Positions 1 through 6,316 of a stretch of DNA of 54,189 nt are shown piece after piece; position 1 is the stretch's first letter, and each line of letters opens with the position of its first letter. This DNA comes from SAR116 cluster bacterium AG-426-A06 (GTDB taxonomy: Bacteria; Pseudomonadota; Alphaproteobacteria; Puniceispirillales; Marisalimonadaceae): contig QCNM01000003.1 in NCBI GenBank assembly GCA_003210115.1, positions 1 to 54,189 on the forward strand. The letters run 5' to 3'. The position numbers and the translations under genes are program-made. The notes beneath the pieces are model-generated. The model saw only the letters and a program-made list of their open reading frames with translations, did no database searches and had not been told where the DNA came from.

Positions 1-2
1 AA

Positions 3-203
3 AAGTTTATTAGGCTAGCTGAGCTGAGAACTGAAAAAGCAGTTTTAGCAATTGAAAACTTAATTGGTTTATCAAATCCTAGGAATTATGACTATAATAC
101 AAAAGATGTTAATTTGATAATTAAAGCTCTTACCGATTCTGTTAACGCCGTATCTAGTTCATTTTCTAAATCTAAGGAAAAAAAGCAATTTAAAATAAGC
201 TAA
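3..203 (+). CDS. C-terminal end of an unrecognised protein (partial)
   Basis: An open frame enters from the left edge and ends at TAA 201-203, giving the last 66 residues of a protein whose start lies outside the window. The visible part is charged and helical-looking, beginning KFIRLAELRTEKAV, with a Ser/Lys-rich tail. I see no motif that identifies a family. The next gene on the left side of the window is on the opposite strand, so this gene ends a rightward transcription unit. That it is a real gene end is inferred from uninterrupted coding with a normal, lysine-rich C-terminus. Confidence 0.55.
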   Translation, partial: KFIRLAELRTEKAVLAIENLIGLSNPRNYDYNTKDVNLIIKALTDSVNAVSSSFSKSKEKKQFKIS

Positions 204-260
204 TTTTGAGTATAAACTCTCAAGATATTTATATTTTTTTATATAATTATACTGTTTCTT

Positions 261-427
261 TTAATCCTCCATATAAACTATCAATGATATTATAACCGCG
301 AAAGCCATAATCGATAAGCTAATCAAAACCTTTCCAAAATGATAAAGACTAATAATCACAAAGCTGAGGAAAACCAAAATAAGTCCGTAACTTGAAACCC
401 AAACATAGGTTTTTTTTTAATCTTCAT
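261..427 (-). pseudogene. small two-TM membrane protein broken by a one-base deletion in a poly-A run
   Basis: Read leftwards from ATG 425-427 the frame starts MKIKKKP and soon stops. One extra A in the run of nine A (complement of T at 410-418) would restore MKIKKKTYVWVSSYG followed by two hydrophobic segments and the end IVYMED with stop at 261-263. Total length is 167 nt, one short of a multiple of three. The repaired product would be about 55 residues with two membrane helices. It may be a decayed gene, a slippage-tolerant gene or a sequencing error in a homopolymer. The rest of the 204-628 gap shows nothing else to me. Confidence 0.35.
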
Positions 428-628
428 TATCTAGTTATAGTCTTCTTTCATGCTTACACATAATTGAATTTATATCGTATCATAAACGTTTTAAAAATCT
501 ATTTTACATCCGTGGCATCTTGTTTGTTACCTTAAACAAAGTTTAATATTAATTAAAGTAGTTGATATTGATTTGAATGGTGCTAATTCAATATTCAATT
601 TTCATTTTTTATCTTTAACGTACATTGA

Positions 629-1090
629 TCAAATTCCTTTTTTTCTAGGAGGGTCATCTTTTATTTTTTTAAATGTCGGTGAAGTATGAAATTTTGCAAC
701 AATTTCATTTTTTGAAAAGTATGCTTTTGATCTACAAAAAACTTCCCTATTTATGTTATACCAAAAAGTAGGTGGATCAAATGTTCCACCGCCAATACCA
801 GTCATACCTGGAAAAATTTCTACATTCCAAAATAGGGATGTTCCACATTCTATACAAAATTGTGTTGTAACTTTATTTCCAGATTCAGTTGTGTATTCAA
901 ATTTTTTTAATTCGCCGGATAATAATTCTACATTTTTACTTTTAAAATAAACTGATATTCCAAATGCTGACCCGGTTCTTAATTGACAATATCTACAGTG
1001 ACAAACTCCAGCATGTTCTTCTTTTCCGATTGTTTTATAGCGAACATTTCCACACGAACAACCACCCTGATTCAAAATTTTATGAGACAT
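629..1090 (-). CDS. GFA family (Mss4-like) zinc protein
   Basis: A 153-residue protein of the glutathione-dependent formaldehyde-activating enzyme (GFA/CENP-V) family, a zinc-binding Mss4-like fold. The sequence shows the expected cysteine sets: GGCSCGNVRY near residue 10, CHCRYCQ near residue 30 and CIECGTSLFW near residue 80. Family members bind zinc through these cysteines. A few act on S-hydroxymethylglutathione, but most have no proven substrate, so the enzyme name should not be taken literally. Length is normal for the family. The gene stands alone, reading leftwards, with no obvious operon partner. Confidence 0.88.
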   Translation of the reverse strand: MSHKILNQGGCSCGNVRYKTIGKEEHAGVCHCRYCQLRTGSAFGISVYFKSKNVELLSGELKKFEYTTESGNKVTTQFCIECGTSLFWNVEIFPGMTGIGGGTFDPPTFWYNINREVFCRSKAYFSKNEIVAKFHTSPTFKKIKDDPPRKKGI

Positions 1091-1136
1091 AAATATTTTC
1101 TTTAACTAAATAATTAAATCAAATTTTATTTTGATG

Positions 1137-1220
1137 AATGACTGTTTGAAAGTAAATCTTAAAACAAAGTTAAAACAAAATTGCTTAATTGTAAACCAGT
1201 TAAGATTTTTTTTAATATGG
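1137..1220. repeat. 84-bp interspersed repeat, copy 1 (second copy at 24251-24332)
   Basis: From AATGACTGTTTGAAAG to TTTTTTTTAATATGG this stretch matches 24251-24332 almost base for base, with only a few substitutions and a two-base length change in the T run. It is noncoding in both places. The right-hand copy runs directly into an att-like repeat, whereas this copy runs into unrelated sequence. It is probably a fragment of a mobile element or island end left at two sites. Confidence 0.8.
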
Positions 1221-1330
1221 ATTAATTAGTTGTATCTAACCTGTATAACTTCCATACTTAATCCAAATTCAATCGTTCATTTTGTGCAACTAATTGTTTT
1301 TAAATAATATTATTTTTACTTTGTAATAGT

Positions 1331-1371
1331 TTAGTAACTAATTACTCCAAGTTGCCATAATTAGTTACTAA
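1331..1371. terminator. perfect 14-bp inverted repeat, possible terminator
   Basis: TTAGTAACTAATTA at 1331-1344 is the exact reverse complement of 1358-1371, with a 13-nt loop. It lies just downstream of the leftward gene ending at 1419. It has no strong U-run and the stem is AT-rich, so intrinsic termination is only one possibility. A dyad binding site is another. Confidence 0.4.
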
Positions 1372-1418
1372 CTCCTGAACACTCTTAAATTACTTAAAAA
1401 AAACTTTAAAATTATAAT

Positions 1419-1907
1419 CTAATTAAGTTTATAACTTCCCTTAAATACATTTCTACTTTGTGTAAAACCCTTTTTTGCTGCTTGAATTTGAATTCGTGTC
1501 ACAGTTCCTGATCCAGATATAGACTTATATTTCCCAGTACCTCCAATGAACTCAAAAGTTCCTGAACCGCTTTTTCCTGCTTCTCCAGATCCTATATATT
1601 TTGTAAAAGCAGTATCACCATTAGGAAATAGAAATTTACAAATACCAGTTTCATCATTAAACTTACCTTTTGATGTAGTAAGTCCACCAACACATTGAAC
1701 AGATGAGTTGTTTCCAAATTTAGTTCCGTTCATAGCAATGCCACTAAATAAACCGTCATATGTTATTGAAAGGTTACCATTACCGGCATTCATAACATTT
1801 AAAGACCATGCGCCGAAACCCTCAAGGTCTATTTTACCAGAATGCCCATCTGCATTGGTGTTAAAATTAACAAATAAAAAACTTAAAATAACTAATATTA
1901 TTTTCAT
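1419..1907 (-). CDS. secreted hypothetical protein
   Basis: A 162-residue exported protein. The start is placed at ATG 1905-1907 because GAGG sits six bases upstream; a TTG four codons earlier lacks this. The N-terminus MKIILVILSFLFVNFNTNA is a clear signal peptide with cleavage probably after NADG. The mature part is glycine- and serine-rich, with GSGTFEFIGGTGKYKSISG near the C-terminus. That pattern is seen in small beta-barrel secreted proteins of the allene-oxide-cyclase-like type, but I cannot assign a family with certainty. It stands alone, with a strong inverted repeat just downstream. Confidence 0.7.
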   Translation of the reverse strand: MKIILVILSFLFVNFNTNADGHSGKIDLEGFGAWSLNVMNAGNGNLSITYDGLFSGIAMNGTKFGNNSSVQCVGGLTTSKGKFNDETGICKFLFPNGDTAFTKYIGSGEAGKSGSGTFEFIGGTGKYKSISGSGTVTRIQIQAAKKGFTQSRNVFKGSYKLN

Positions 1908-2007
1908 ACAAAACCTCAAAATTTAAATTATTAATATAGATAATTTATGGTAACAAAACTTAAATTATTTAAAATAAAATTTTAAAATATTTTTTTCTTT
2001 TTTTGAT

Positions 2008-2135
2008 ACAGACTAAAATATAGACAACAAGTGTTTTTACAAGTTAACTTTTATCCAACTTAAATAGTTTAAAATTAAAACATATTTAAAATTAGGAGAT
2101 ACAGTATGGTAAATATGCTAGTAACGATTAATATT
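2008..2135 (+). repeat. duplicated upstream region and gene start (partner 14916-15046)
   Basis: This stretch aligns along its length with 14916-15046. It has a degenerate form of the paired-box end of the att-like repeat, then TTAACTTTTAT, then AAATTAGGAGATA, and then a start reading MVNMLV. The partner is the 5' end of the intact gene at 15018-15302 together with the repeat in front of it. This is therefore a partial, decayed duplicate of a repeat-plus-cassette junction. Confidence 0.75.
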
Positions 2136-2141
2136 TGGTGA
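2106..2141 (+). pseudogene. truncated 5' end of a paralogue of the gene at 15018
   Basis: ATG 2106 with AGGAG upstream encodes MVNMLVTINIW and then TGA. The first nine residues equal those of the intact 94-residue protein at 15018 apart from one change, and the upstream region matches too. Homology stops after ten codons, so only the start survives. Confidence 0.7.
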
Positions 2142-2265
2142 TAATAAAGAAAATAAAAGAAAAAGACCTCTTTATCAAACTGTATTTCTATTAGGTGTAC
2201 TCGGTTGTGTTACATTTAAACTTATAAATGGAAATGCAGTTAGAAAAAGAAGTCTAACAAATTGA
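2125..2265 (+). pseudogene. start-less small ORF with one hydrophobic segment
   Basis: In the frame next to the truncated start, an open frame without ATG/GTG/TTG runs from 2125 to TGA 2263-2265. It reads FGDNKENKRKRPLY, then a hydrophobic stretch (TVFLLGVLGCVTF), then a basic tail. It looks like the back half of a small membrane protein joined to the duplicated gene start. From 2266 to 2534 I see nothing identifiable. Confidence 0.35.
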
Positions 2266-2534
2266 TAAAAAGTTAAATCAAATTTGTTATGATAAGTTTT
2301 CCTAGTGTAATAATATATTATAAATTATTAAGTTTTAGTTAACTTTTTATTTATTTTATTTTGCCCATGGTTTATTAATACTTTCTGAGTTTTATGTCTT
2401 GCTGAGCGAGGAACTATATAATTATACTCATCTAATTGGTCATATCAGCATACCTTGTCTAATTTATATACTTCTTAAAAATCTATGGAATAAATATAAA
2501 AATTTAGTAAAAAATAAAGTATAATATTTATTAA

Positions 2535-3074
2535 TTACAATTTTGTTTCATCTAGCTTATGTGAAATGTTTCTAAGAAAGTTTTTTTCTCGATCACCATA
2601 TACATAACCAACTCTCTTTCCTAAAAATAAATTTTTCTCTAGTGGTATTTTAATTATTTTTATTTTATGAAAATCTTTTTCTTTCCTGTTTTCTTCTCTT
2701 GTAGACAATATGGTATAGTCTCTTTCTCTATACCAATCCCACCATTCATCATTTTCCCACTTTTTTTTTAATAGTTCATTTAAAGTATCCCTTCTATGAT
2801 GAATATGAGCACGCTCTATTCCTTTAGGCTTTTTAAAATCATTTTTAATAAATAATTTGAGAGCGTTAATGGAGATAGCTTTTGGTCTCCATCCAGCACC
2901 TGCACCCATTGATAAAAGTCGATCAATTAACTGAAATTTTTGTTTTTCAGAGAAGTCTGTGCTATTTCTAATTAGTTTGAACCCATTACAAATAAATTTT
3001 TTCAAATCTTCACTTACACACCAATCCATTTCGTTTCTCATATTTTTTTTTAAATTTAGAACTAGAAGTTTCAT
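2535..3074 (-). CDS. hypothetical protein
   Basis: A protein of up to 179 residues that I do not recognise. It is strongly charged and rich in Lys, Glu and Trp, with a notable ERAHIHHRRDTLNELL segment in the middle and WENDEWWDWYRERDY after it. There is no signal peptide or membrane segment. The first ATG gives a 65-bp overlap with the end of the upstream gene. Internal ATGs at codons 12 and 16 would shorten the overlap and none has a good Shine-Dalgarno, so the start is uncertain. It shares a leftward unit with the membrane protein at 3010-3351 and may be translationally coupled to it. Confidence 0.55.
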   Translation of the reverse strand: MKLLVLNLKKNMRNEMDWCVSEDLKKFICNGFKLIRNSTDFSEKQKFQLIDRLLSMGAGAGWRPKAISINALKLFIKNDFKKPKGIERAHIHHRRDTLNELLKKKWENDEWWDWYRERDYTILSTREENRKEKDFHKIKIIKIPLEKNLFLGKRVGYVYGDREKNFLRNISHKLDETKL

Positions 3075-3351
3075 CTTGATTGTTTTTAAATATATCTTTT
3101 GTGTGATCAGATGTTTCTTTTGCCAATCTAATTGTTTCCTTGTTAAAATCCTTCATTTTATGAAAGCAGTAATGATAAAATTTTCCTATTGGTGATAAAA
3201 ATAAAATTCCTGTAGGTGCATTTAAGGTTAACTCCATAATGATTTCATAATTTAGGTTTTTTTCAATGTCATAAATAACAATAGCAATAAAAAAAATTAA
3301 GTATGGTGGAACACCAAACTTGATCACCCATTTCAAAATTCTTATTATCAT
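3010..3351 (-). CDS. small membrane protein, hypothetical
   Basis: A 113-residue protein with a strong membrane helix near the N-terminus (residues about 13-28, PPYLIFFIAIVIY) and a weaker hydrophobic patch around residues 45-60. A long charged, probably helical cytoplasmic tail follows. I recognise no family. It overlaps the downstream gene by 65 bp, which suggests co-expression. The two may act as a membrane anchor plus soluble partner, but that is inference only. Confidence 0.5.
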   Translation of the reverse strand: MIIRILKWVIKFGVPPYLIFFIAIVIYDIEKNLNYEIIMELTLNAPTGILFLSPIGKFYHYCFHKMKDFNKETIRLAKETSDHTKDIFKNNQDETSSSKFKKKYEKRNGLVCK

Positions 3352-3475
3352 AATTATTTAATTTATCTTAATTCAAATTTCTAAAAGTTAGTTTATAATA
3401 TCAAATATTATAATTTTAATATAGTTACCCATTTAATTTCTTTACTTTATTCATTCTCTTATTTTAAAAAATGAT

Positions 3476-3586
3476 CTATTTCTTGTTTTTAACACTTCCC
3501 ATGCCGAACATTTCTTCCATTAATTCTTCCCATCTAGTTACGGCATGGACATAAAATTTATAAATGCAAATTAAAATTTTTTTCAT
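3476..3586 (-). CDS. 36-residue small protein with a strong ribosome-binding site
   Basis: ATG 3584-3586 is preceded by AAAGGAGATTTTAA, a near-ideal Shine-Dalgarno at good spacing. The product is 36 residues, beginning MKKILICIYKFYVHAV and continuing TRWEELMEEMFGMG with a lysine-rich end. The first half is amphipathic to hydrophobic and the second half is acidic with Met. The quality of the ribosome-binding site compared with random sequence is the main argument that it is real. It lies between a start-less ORF and the membrane gene at 3010. I know no function. Confidence 0.5.
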   Translation of the reverse strand: MKKILICIYKFYVHAVTRWEELMEEMFGMGSVKNKK

Positions 3587-3619
3587 TTAAAATCTCCTTT
3601 AATTAACTTTTTTATTATT

Positions 3620-3739
3620 TTAATGAAAAGTATCTTTTATCCATTGATCTTTATGAACGTATGCTTTTCGCAATGCTTCTTCCGTAATATCTTTACTTAG
3701 TTGTTTAAAATATTCTACTTCCTCTATTGTTAAGCATCT
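3620..3739 (-). pseudogene. start-less ORF abutting the Nmad3-like gene
   Basis: A leftward frame from 3739 to TAA 3620-3622 reads CLTIEEVEYFKQLSKDITEE and continues ALRKAYVHKDQWIKDTFH. It has no usable start codon and begins in the last codons of the gene at 3730-4539, in another frame. The composition looks protein-like. It could be a decayed small gene, or the original C-terminal tail of the upstream gene lost by frameshift. Confidence 0.35.
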
Positions 3740-4539
3740 CTAAAAATATTTCTTAACCATTTTTTACACTCATCAACTTTATTTGGAACTGCTACAAATT
3801 CCTGTCCTCGACCAACTACATCGACAGTATTTTCATCCCATCTAGTCAAATCATTGTGGTAAGTCATGCCACACCCACCATGCTTAGGATTTAACCATTT
3901 AGGACATTTCCACTTAGATTTTTTGATTGATGGATTAATACTTAAATTTGTTTTCTCAGATGCCTTAAATTTTCCAAATCCATAATAATCCTTAAGTCCA
4001 AAAGCATCTAGTTTTTTACTTGCTAAATAAAGCGTATTATTTTCTTTCCAATAACCAATTGTATGAGGGTGAGACGTTGAATTTGGATTTTGTTCTGTTT
4101 CTGCTAGGTACCAACTAGGGTCTTTGCCTAAATGAATAATTTTACCAATTTGCAACCATCCAAAAAATCTATAATGTCCAGGATCCTTTTTTGAGAAAAC
4201 AGTTTTCTTATTTATTGTTATGGTTTCTCTAAACCACCCCCAAAATAAAAAAAGGTCTCCAACTTTTACTTTATTATTTTGTAAATGAGTTTGAGCGGCA
4301 CCTACTTGTCCAAACTCTCCATAATCAAGATTAGGATCAAAATGACAGGTGTCGGTAGGTTGTATTTTGTTATTTGATAACTCTTTAATGTATTTGCCTA
4401 AACGACAATCATTATACGTAGTTAATGTATTTTTCTGAGATGGTATAGGAAAACTTATAAGTGTTTCATCCCTTTTGTAACTTGGCATGCCGCCAGTACT
4501 ACTATCAAAACCTTTTCGACTAAAAATTATTTTTGTCAT
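3730..4539 (-). CDS. nucleotide-modification-associated domain 3 (Nmad3)-type protein
   Basis: A 269-residue protein starting MTKIIFSRKGFDSSTGGMPS, the signature opening of the family described as nucleotide modification associated domain 3. The ATG at 4537-4539 is chosen because the family begins there; an upstream in-frame ATG would add 27 residues inside the leader of the divergent gene. Other visible blocks are LDYGEFGQVGAAQTHLQ, KVGDLFLFWGWF and DPGHYRFFGWLQIGKIIHL. The family is known computationally from genes linked to DNA base modification and its biochemical role is unproven. It is divergent from the leader-controlled gene pair at 4642-5222, in the island segment that also carries the frameshifted integrase. 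Confidence 0.72.
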   Translation of the reverse strand: MTKIIFSRKGFDSSTGGMPSYKRDETLISFPIPSQKNTLTTYNDCRLGKYIKELSNNKIQPTDTCHFDPNLDYGEFGQVGAAQTHLQNNKVKVGDLFLFWGWFRETITINKKTVFSKKDPGHYRFFGWLQIGKIIHLGKDPSWYLAETEQNPNSTSHPHTIGYWKENNTLYLASKKLDAFGLKDYYGFGKFKASEKTNLSINPSIKKSKWKCPKWLNPKHGGCGMTYHNDLTRWDENTVDVVGRGQEFVAVPNKVDECKKWLRNIFRDA

Positions 4540-4576
4540 CTTGAAATCATAATCAAAAGTATTATATATAGTAAAT

Positions 4577-4641
4577 AGGTATTTAATAAACCAACTTGTA
4601 CACCTCGGCATAATGCCCAAAGTACTAAAGCGGAGGAAAAA
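4577..4641 (+). promoter_or_regulatory. pseudoknot-like leader L1, candidate SAM-II/SAM-V-class riboswitch
   Basis: First of four copies of one leader (others at 4910, 28287 and 28620). Visible parts: AGGT at 4577-4580 pairs with ACCT at 4602-4605. The loop holds ATTTAATAAACC and then CTTGTAC. A small hairpin GGCA-TAA-TGCC spans 4607-4617. GTAC at 4598-4601 can pair with GTAC at 4622-4625 to make an H-type pseudoknot, followed by TAAAGC and the Shine-Dalgarno GGAGG at 4632-4636. The loop ATTTA..AACC and the CTAAA tail next to the ribosome-binding site are what I recall as the conserved core of SAM-II/SAM-V. Ligand identity is inference. Confidence 0.68.
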
Positions 4642-4887
4642 ATGACTTCAAATATATTTTCAAAATACGACCAAGACTTTGTTGACGCAATGGCTACAAA
4701 GTTACGTTTAAATAGAGAAAAAAATAAACGAAACCTGACAGCAGATGAAAAAATCAATCAATTAATTGCCGAACAAAAAAAGGGAATTGGCGAATTTAGG
4801 TTATCACTTATTCGCGAAGGTCTAAAAGAATTTCCAGATTTAGACCCATTAACAGCACTGAAGATGATGGAAGAATTTGGAGCCTAG
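4642..4887 (+). CDS. small island protein A1 (paralogue of 28351-28596)
   Basis: An 81-residue acidic, helical-looking protein with a paralogue in the second island. The two share MATKLRLNREK near residue 18, then DEKINQL, then GEFRLSIIREGLKEFP with one change, and end with a near-identical MMEEFG. I do not recognise a family, and there is no signal peptide or membrane segment. It starts six bases after GGAGG in leader L1, so its translation is probably controlled by that leader. A second leader and gene B1 follow 23 bp after its stop. High conservation between the two copies (about two thirds identical by eye) argues that it is selected for. Confidence 0.8.
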   Translation: MTSNIFSKYDQDFVDAMATKLRLNREKNKRNLTADEKINQLIAEQKKGIGEFRLSLIREGLKEFPDLDPLTALKMMEEFGA

Positions 4888-4909
4888 TAAACCTACATAA
4901 TAAAAAAAA

Positions 4910-4973
4910 GGGTATTTATTAACCAACTTGTACACCCAGTCATACTGACAAAAGTACTAAAAAGGAGAAAAAA
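4910..4973 (+). promoter_or_regulatory. pseudoknot-like leader L2, candidate SAM-II/SAM-V-class riboswitch
   Basis: Second copy of the leader, between genes A1 and B1. Here the outer pair is GGGT (4910-4913) with ACCC (4934-4937), a G-C in place of the A-T seen in L1. The inner hairpin is GTCA-TAC-TGAC (4939-4949). The pseudoknot boxes are GTAC at 4930-4933 and 4954-4957, followed by TAAAAAGGAG. The changes keep pairing in both stems. Its position inside a two-gene unit fits control of translation initiation at B1 rather than of transcription alone. Confidence 0.68.
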
Positions 4974-5222
4974 ATGGCTAAAAGCAAATCTACTAAATAT
5001 CTAGATAAAGATCACCCAATTTATAAAGAGGGTTTAAAAGTATCGTCTCATAATAAGTCCTTAAAAAATTATATAAAAGCAAGAGAAAAAGCTGAAAATA
5101 AAGAGAATCTCTTTTTAGAAAAAATTGCAGATAAAGATACTACTAAAGATGAAATGATAGAGAATCTTAAAAATGTCCTTATTGCCAACGGATGGACTTA
5201 TAAGGAGGACAAAAATGAATAA
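4974..5222 (+). CDS. small island protein B1 (relative of 28684-28875)
   Basis: An 82-residue lysine-rich protein. The N-terminal KDHPIYKEGLKVSSHNKS corresponds to DDPIFKQGFIISTHNRR of the second-island protein B2, and the end LIANGWTYKEDK matches LIRLGWKFVGDK. The middle is longer here. No known family. It lies directly behind leader L2 and overlaps the next gene by 8 bp (ATGAATAA), so C1 is translationally coupled. The A-leader-B arrangement is the same in both islands, which implies that the proteins work together or answer the same signal. Confidence 0.75.
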   Translation: MAKSKSTKYLDKDHPIYKEGLKVSSHNKSLKNYIKAREKAENKENLFLEKIADKDTTKDEMIENLKNVLIANGWTYKEDKNE

Positions 5223-5472
5223 AACAGAACGTGAAAACTATGCCAGAAAGGTATTAAATGTACTTGGCATTGAGAGATTAAAAAATCTTCATAAGTTACA
5301 AAAGCAATCTTTAAACAATCAATTGCAAGACTTGTTTGAGGAACATAATAATGTAATTGAAACAATCACAGATGACGAGATAATGGGACGATATAATTTA
5401 GTAACTCAATACATTTATCCCAGTGATTTTATAGAAATGTCAGAAATTCTGAAACAAAATGATTCTACATAA
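5215..5472 (+). CDS. small hypothetical protein C1
   Basis: An 85-residue protein starting MNKTERENYARKVLNVLGIE. The start at 5215 is chosen because AAGGAGG sits just upstream, inside the end of gene B1; a longer frame from 5173 has no such site. It is charged, mostly helical-looking and unrecognised. It overlaps B1 by 8 bp and is likely co-translated with it. The matching position in the second island is held by an unrelated 152-residue protein, so this slot seems variable. It converges with the ADP-ribosylglycohydrolase-like gene with only 9 bp between stops. Confidence 0.65.
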   Translation: MNKTERENYARKVLNVLGIERLKNLHKLQKQSLNNQLQDLFEEHNNVIETITDDEIMGRYNLVTQYIYPSDFIEMSEILKQNDST

Positions 5473-5481
5473 TCAAGGAAT

Positions 5482-6165
5482 TTAAAATTTTGATTTCATA
5501 CAAGCTCTAATGGATCCAACTATGACGGGGCAGTAATTGCTACTGCCTGCAAAATTAAATACTTTATCCATTGGAGTTTGTTTTTCAATAAAATAAAAAG
5601 CCGAAAATAAAACATTTAAAATATATCCATCTGGGCTAAGTTGGGCTTTCTTAACTCTAGACAGGATTGTTTTTAGTTCAGGTTGAGTTGAAATATTTTC
5701 TAAAGTTTCTTGGAAAGAAAGTCCTTCTAGAAGCAGTCTGCATATCATTACGACCAACGCTGAGCCACTACCTGCGTCTGGATGTTGATGTGTTATTAAA
5801 GCCTCTTGACGAGCAATACTTATAAGCCGAGTTGATGGAATATTCATAAAACCAGCTAAAGGAGCACAACGGTGCGCAGGTCCGCATCCAGCAGTGTTTT
5901 GATCAAATTCTTTGTGGGTTTGTCTAACAGCTTCGTCTGGATCGGTGCCCATCACAATTTTTGAGAATACACTTGCGTAAGTTGGTCCTGTATCAAAGGC
6001 ATCATTTTCCCACCATTTTAAATATCTTTTGGTTAGATCATCTTTATCAAAACTTTTACAAGATTTTATGCTTTCACATAAAATTTTAGCAAGTTGCGTC
6101 GGGCCACCAATTTGATCTCCTTTGCTTAACCCTTTGAGAATTAAATTAGAGTTTTCAGCTTTCAT
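5482..6165 (-). CDS. ADP-ribosylglycohydrolase-like protein lacking the usual metal-binding Asp pair
   Basis: A 227-residue protein with the outline of the ADP-ribosylglycohydrolase (ARH/DraG) fold. It has GLSKGDQIGGPTQLA at the N-terminus, DTGPTYASV, then CGPAHRCAPLA in place of the GNGA-M-hydrophobic-P block, then THQHPDAGSGSALV. The C-terminal GGDTDT motif that holds both metals reads AGSSNYCPVIVGSI here, so the Asp pair is missing. It is also shorter than the usual 280-320 residues. It may be a binding protein or a diverged enzyme. The 5' region contains two small hairpins. It sits between the leader cassette and the integrase, probably as island cargo. Confidence 0.72.
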   Translation of the reverse strand: MKAENSNLILKGLSKGDQIGGPTQLAKILCESIKSCKSFDKDDLTKRYLKWWENDAFDTGPTYASVFSKIVMGTDPDEAVRQTHKEFDQNTAGCGPAHRCAPLAGFMNIPSTRLISIARQEALITHQHPDAGSGSALVVMICRLLLEGLSFQETLENISTQPELKTILSRVKKAQLSPDGYILNVLFSAFYFIEKQTPMDKVFNFAGSSNYCPVIVGSIRACMKSKF

Positions 6166-6207
6166 AAGTTCAAAATATTTTTAAAATTTTATAGAGTCAA
6201 ACCTTGA

Positions 6208-6240
6208 GGTCACCTTGTGGTGACTTTGGGGTGCCACACC
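6208..6240. other. two adjacent hairpins upstream of the ARH-like gene
   Basis: GTCACC-TTGT-GGTGAC (6209-6224) and GGTG-CCA-CACC (6230-6240) lie about 45 bp upstream of the leftward gene at 6165. They are among the few GC-containing inverted repeats in this AT-rich gap. They could form a leader structure or an operator; I cannot say which. Confidence 0.35.
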
Positions 6241-6316
6241 TAAATGATTTATTATTTAATTGAATAAATTTTAAGGTCTTTACTATTAAATAATAGTTAT
6301 AACTACAATAGTAAGT

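Noticed and set aside
753-950. 65-residue rightward ORF
   Set aside because: It lies wholly inside the GFA-family gene on the other strand and has no ribosome site or familiar pattern.
4540-4620. N-terminal extension of the Nmad3-like protein
   Set aside because: The extra 27 residues would overlap leader L1 on the other strand, and family members begin at the MTKIIFSRKG position.
4577-4973. preQ1-I or glutamine (glnA/downstream-peptide) riboswitch
   Set aside because: Both are small pseudoknots near a ribosome site, but the preQ1-I loop is much shorter. The glutamine class has a different conserved core (CGTTCA and GACGGAAGTAGG as I recall). The ATTTA..AACC and CTAAA words fit SAM-II/SAM-V better.
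5173-5214. Upstream extension of gene C1
   Set aside because: The added 14 codons overlap gene B1 and lack a ribosome site, while AAGGAGG stands directly before ATG 5215.
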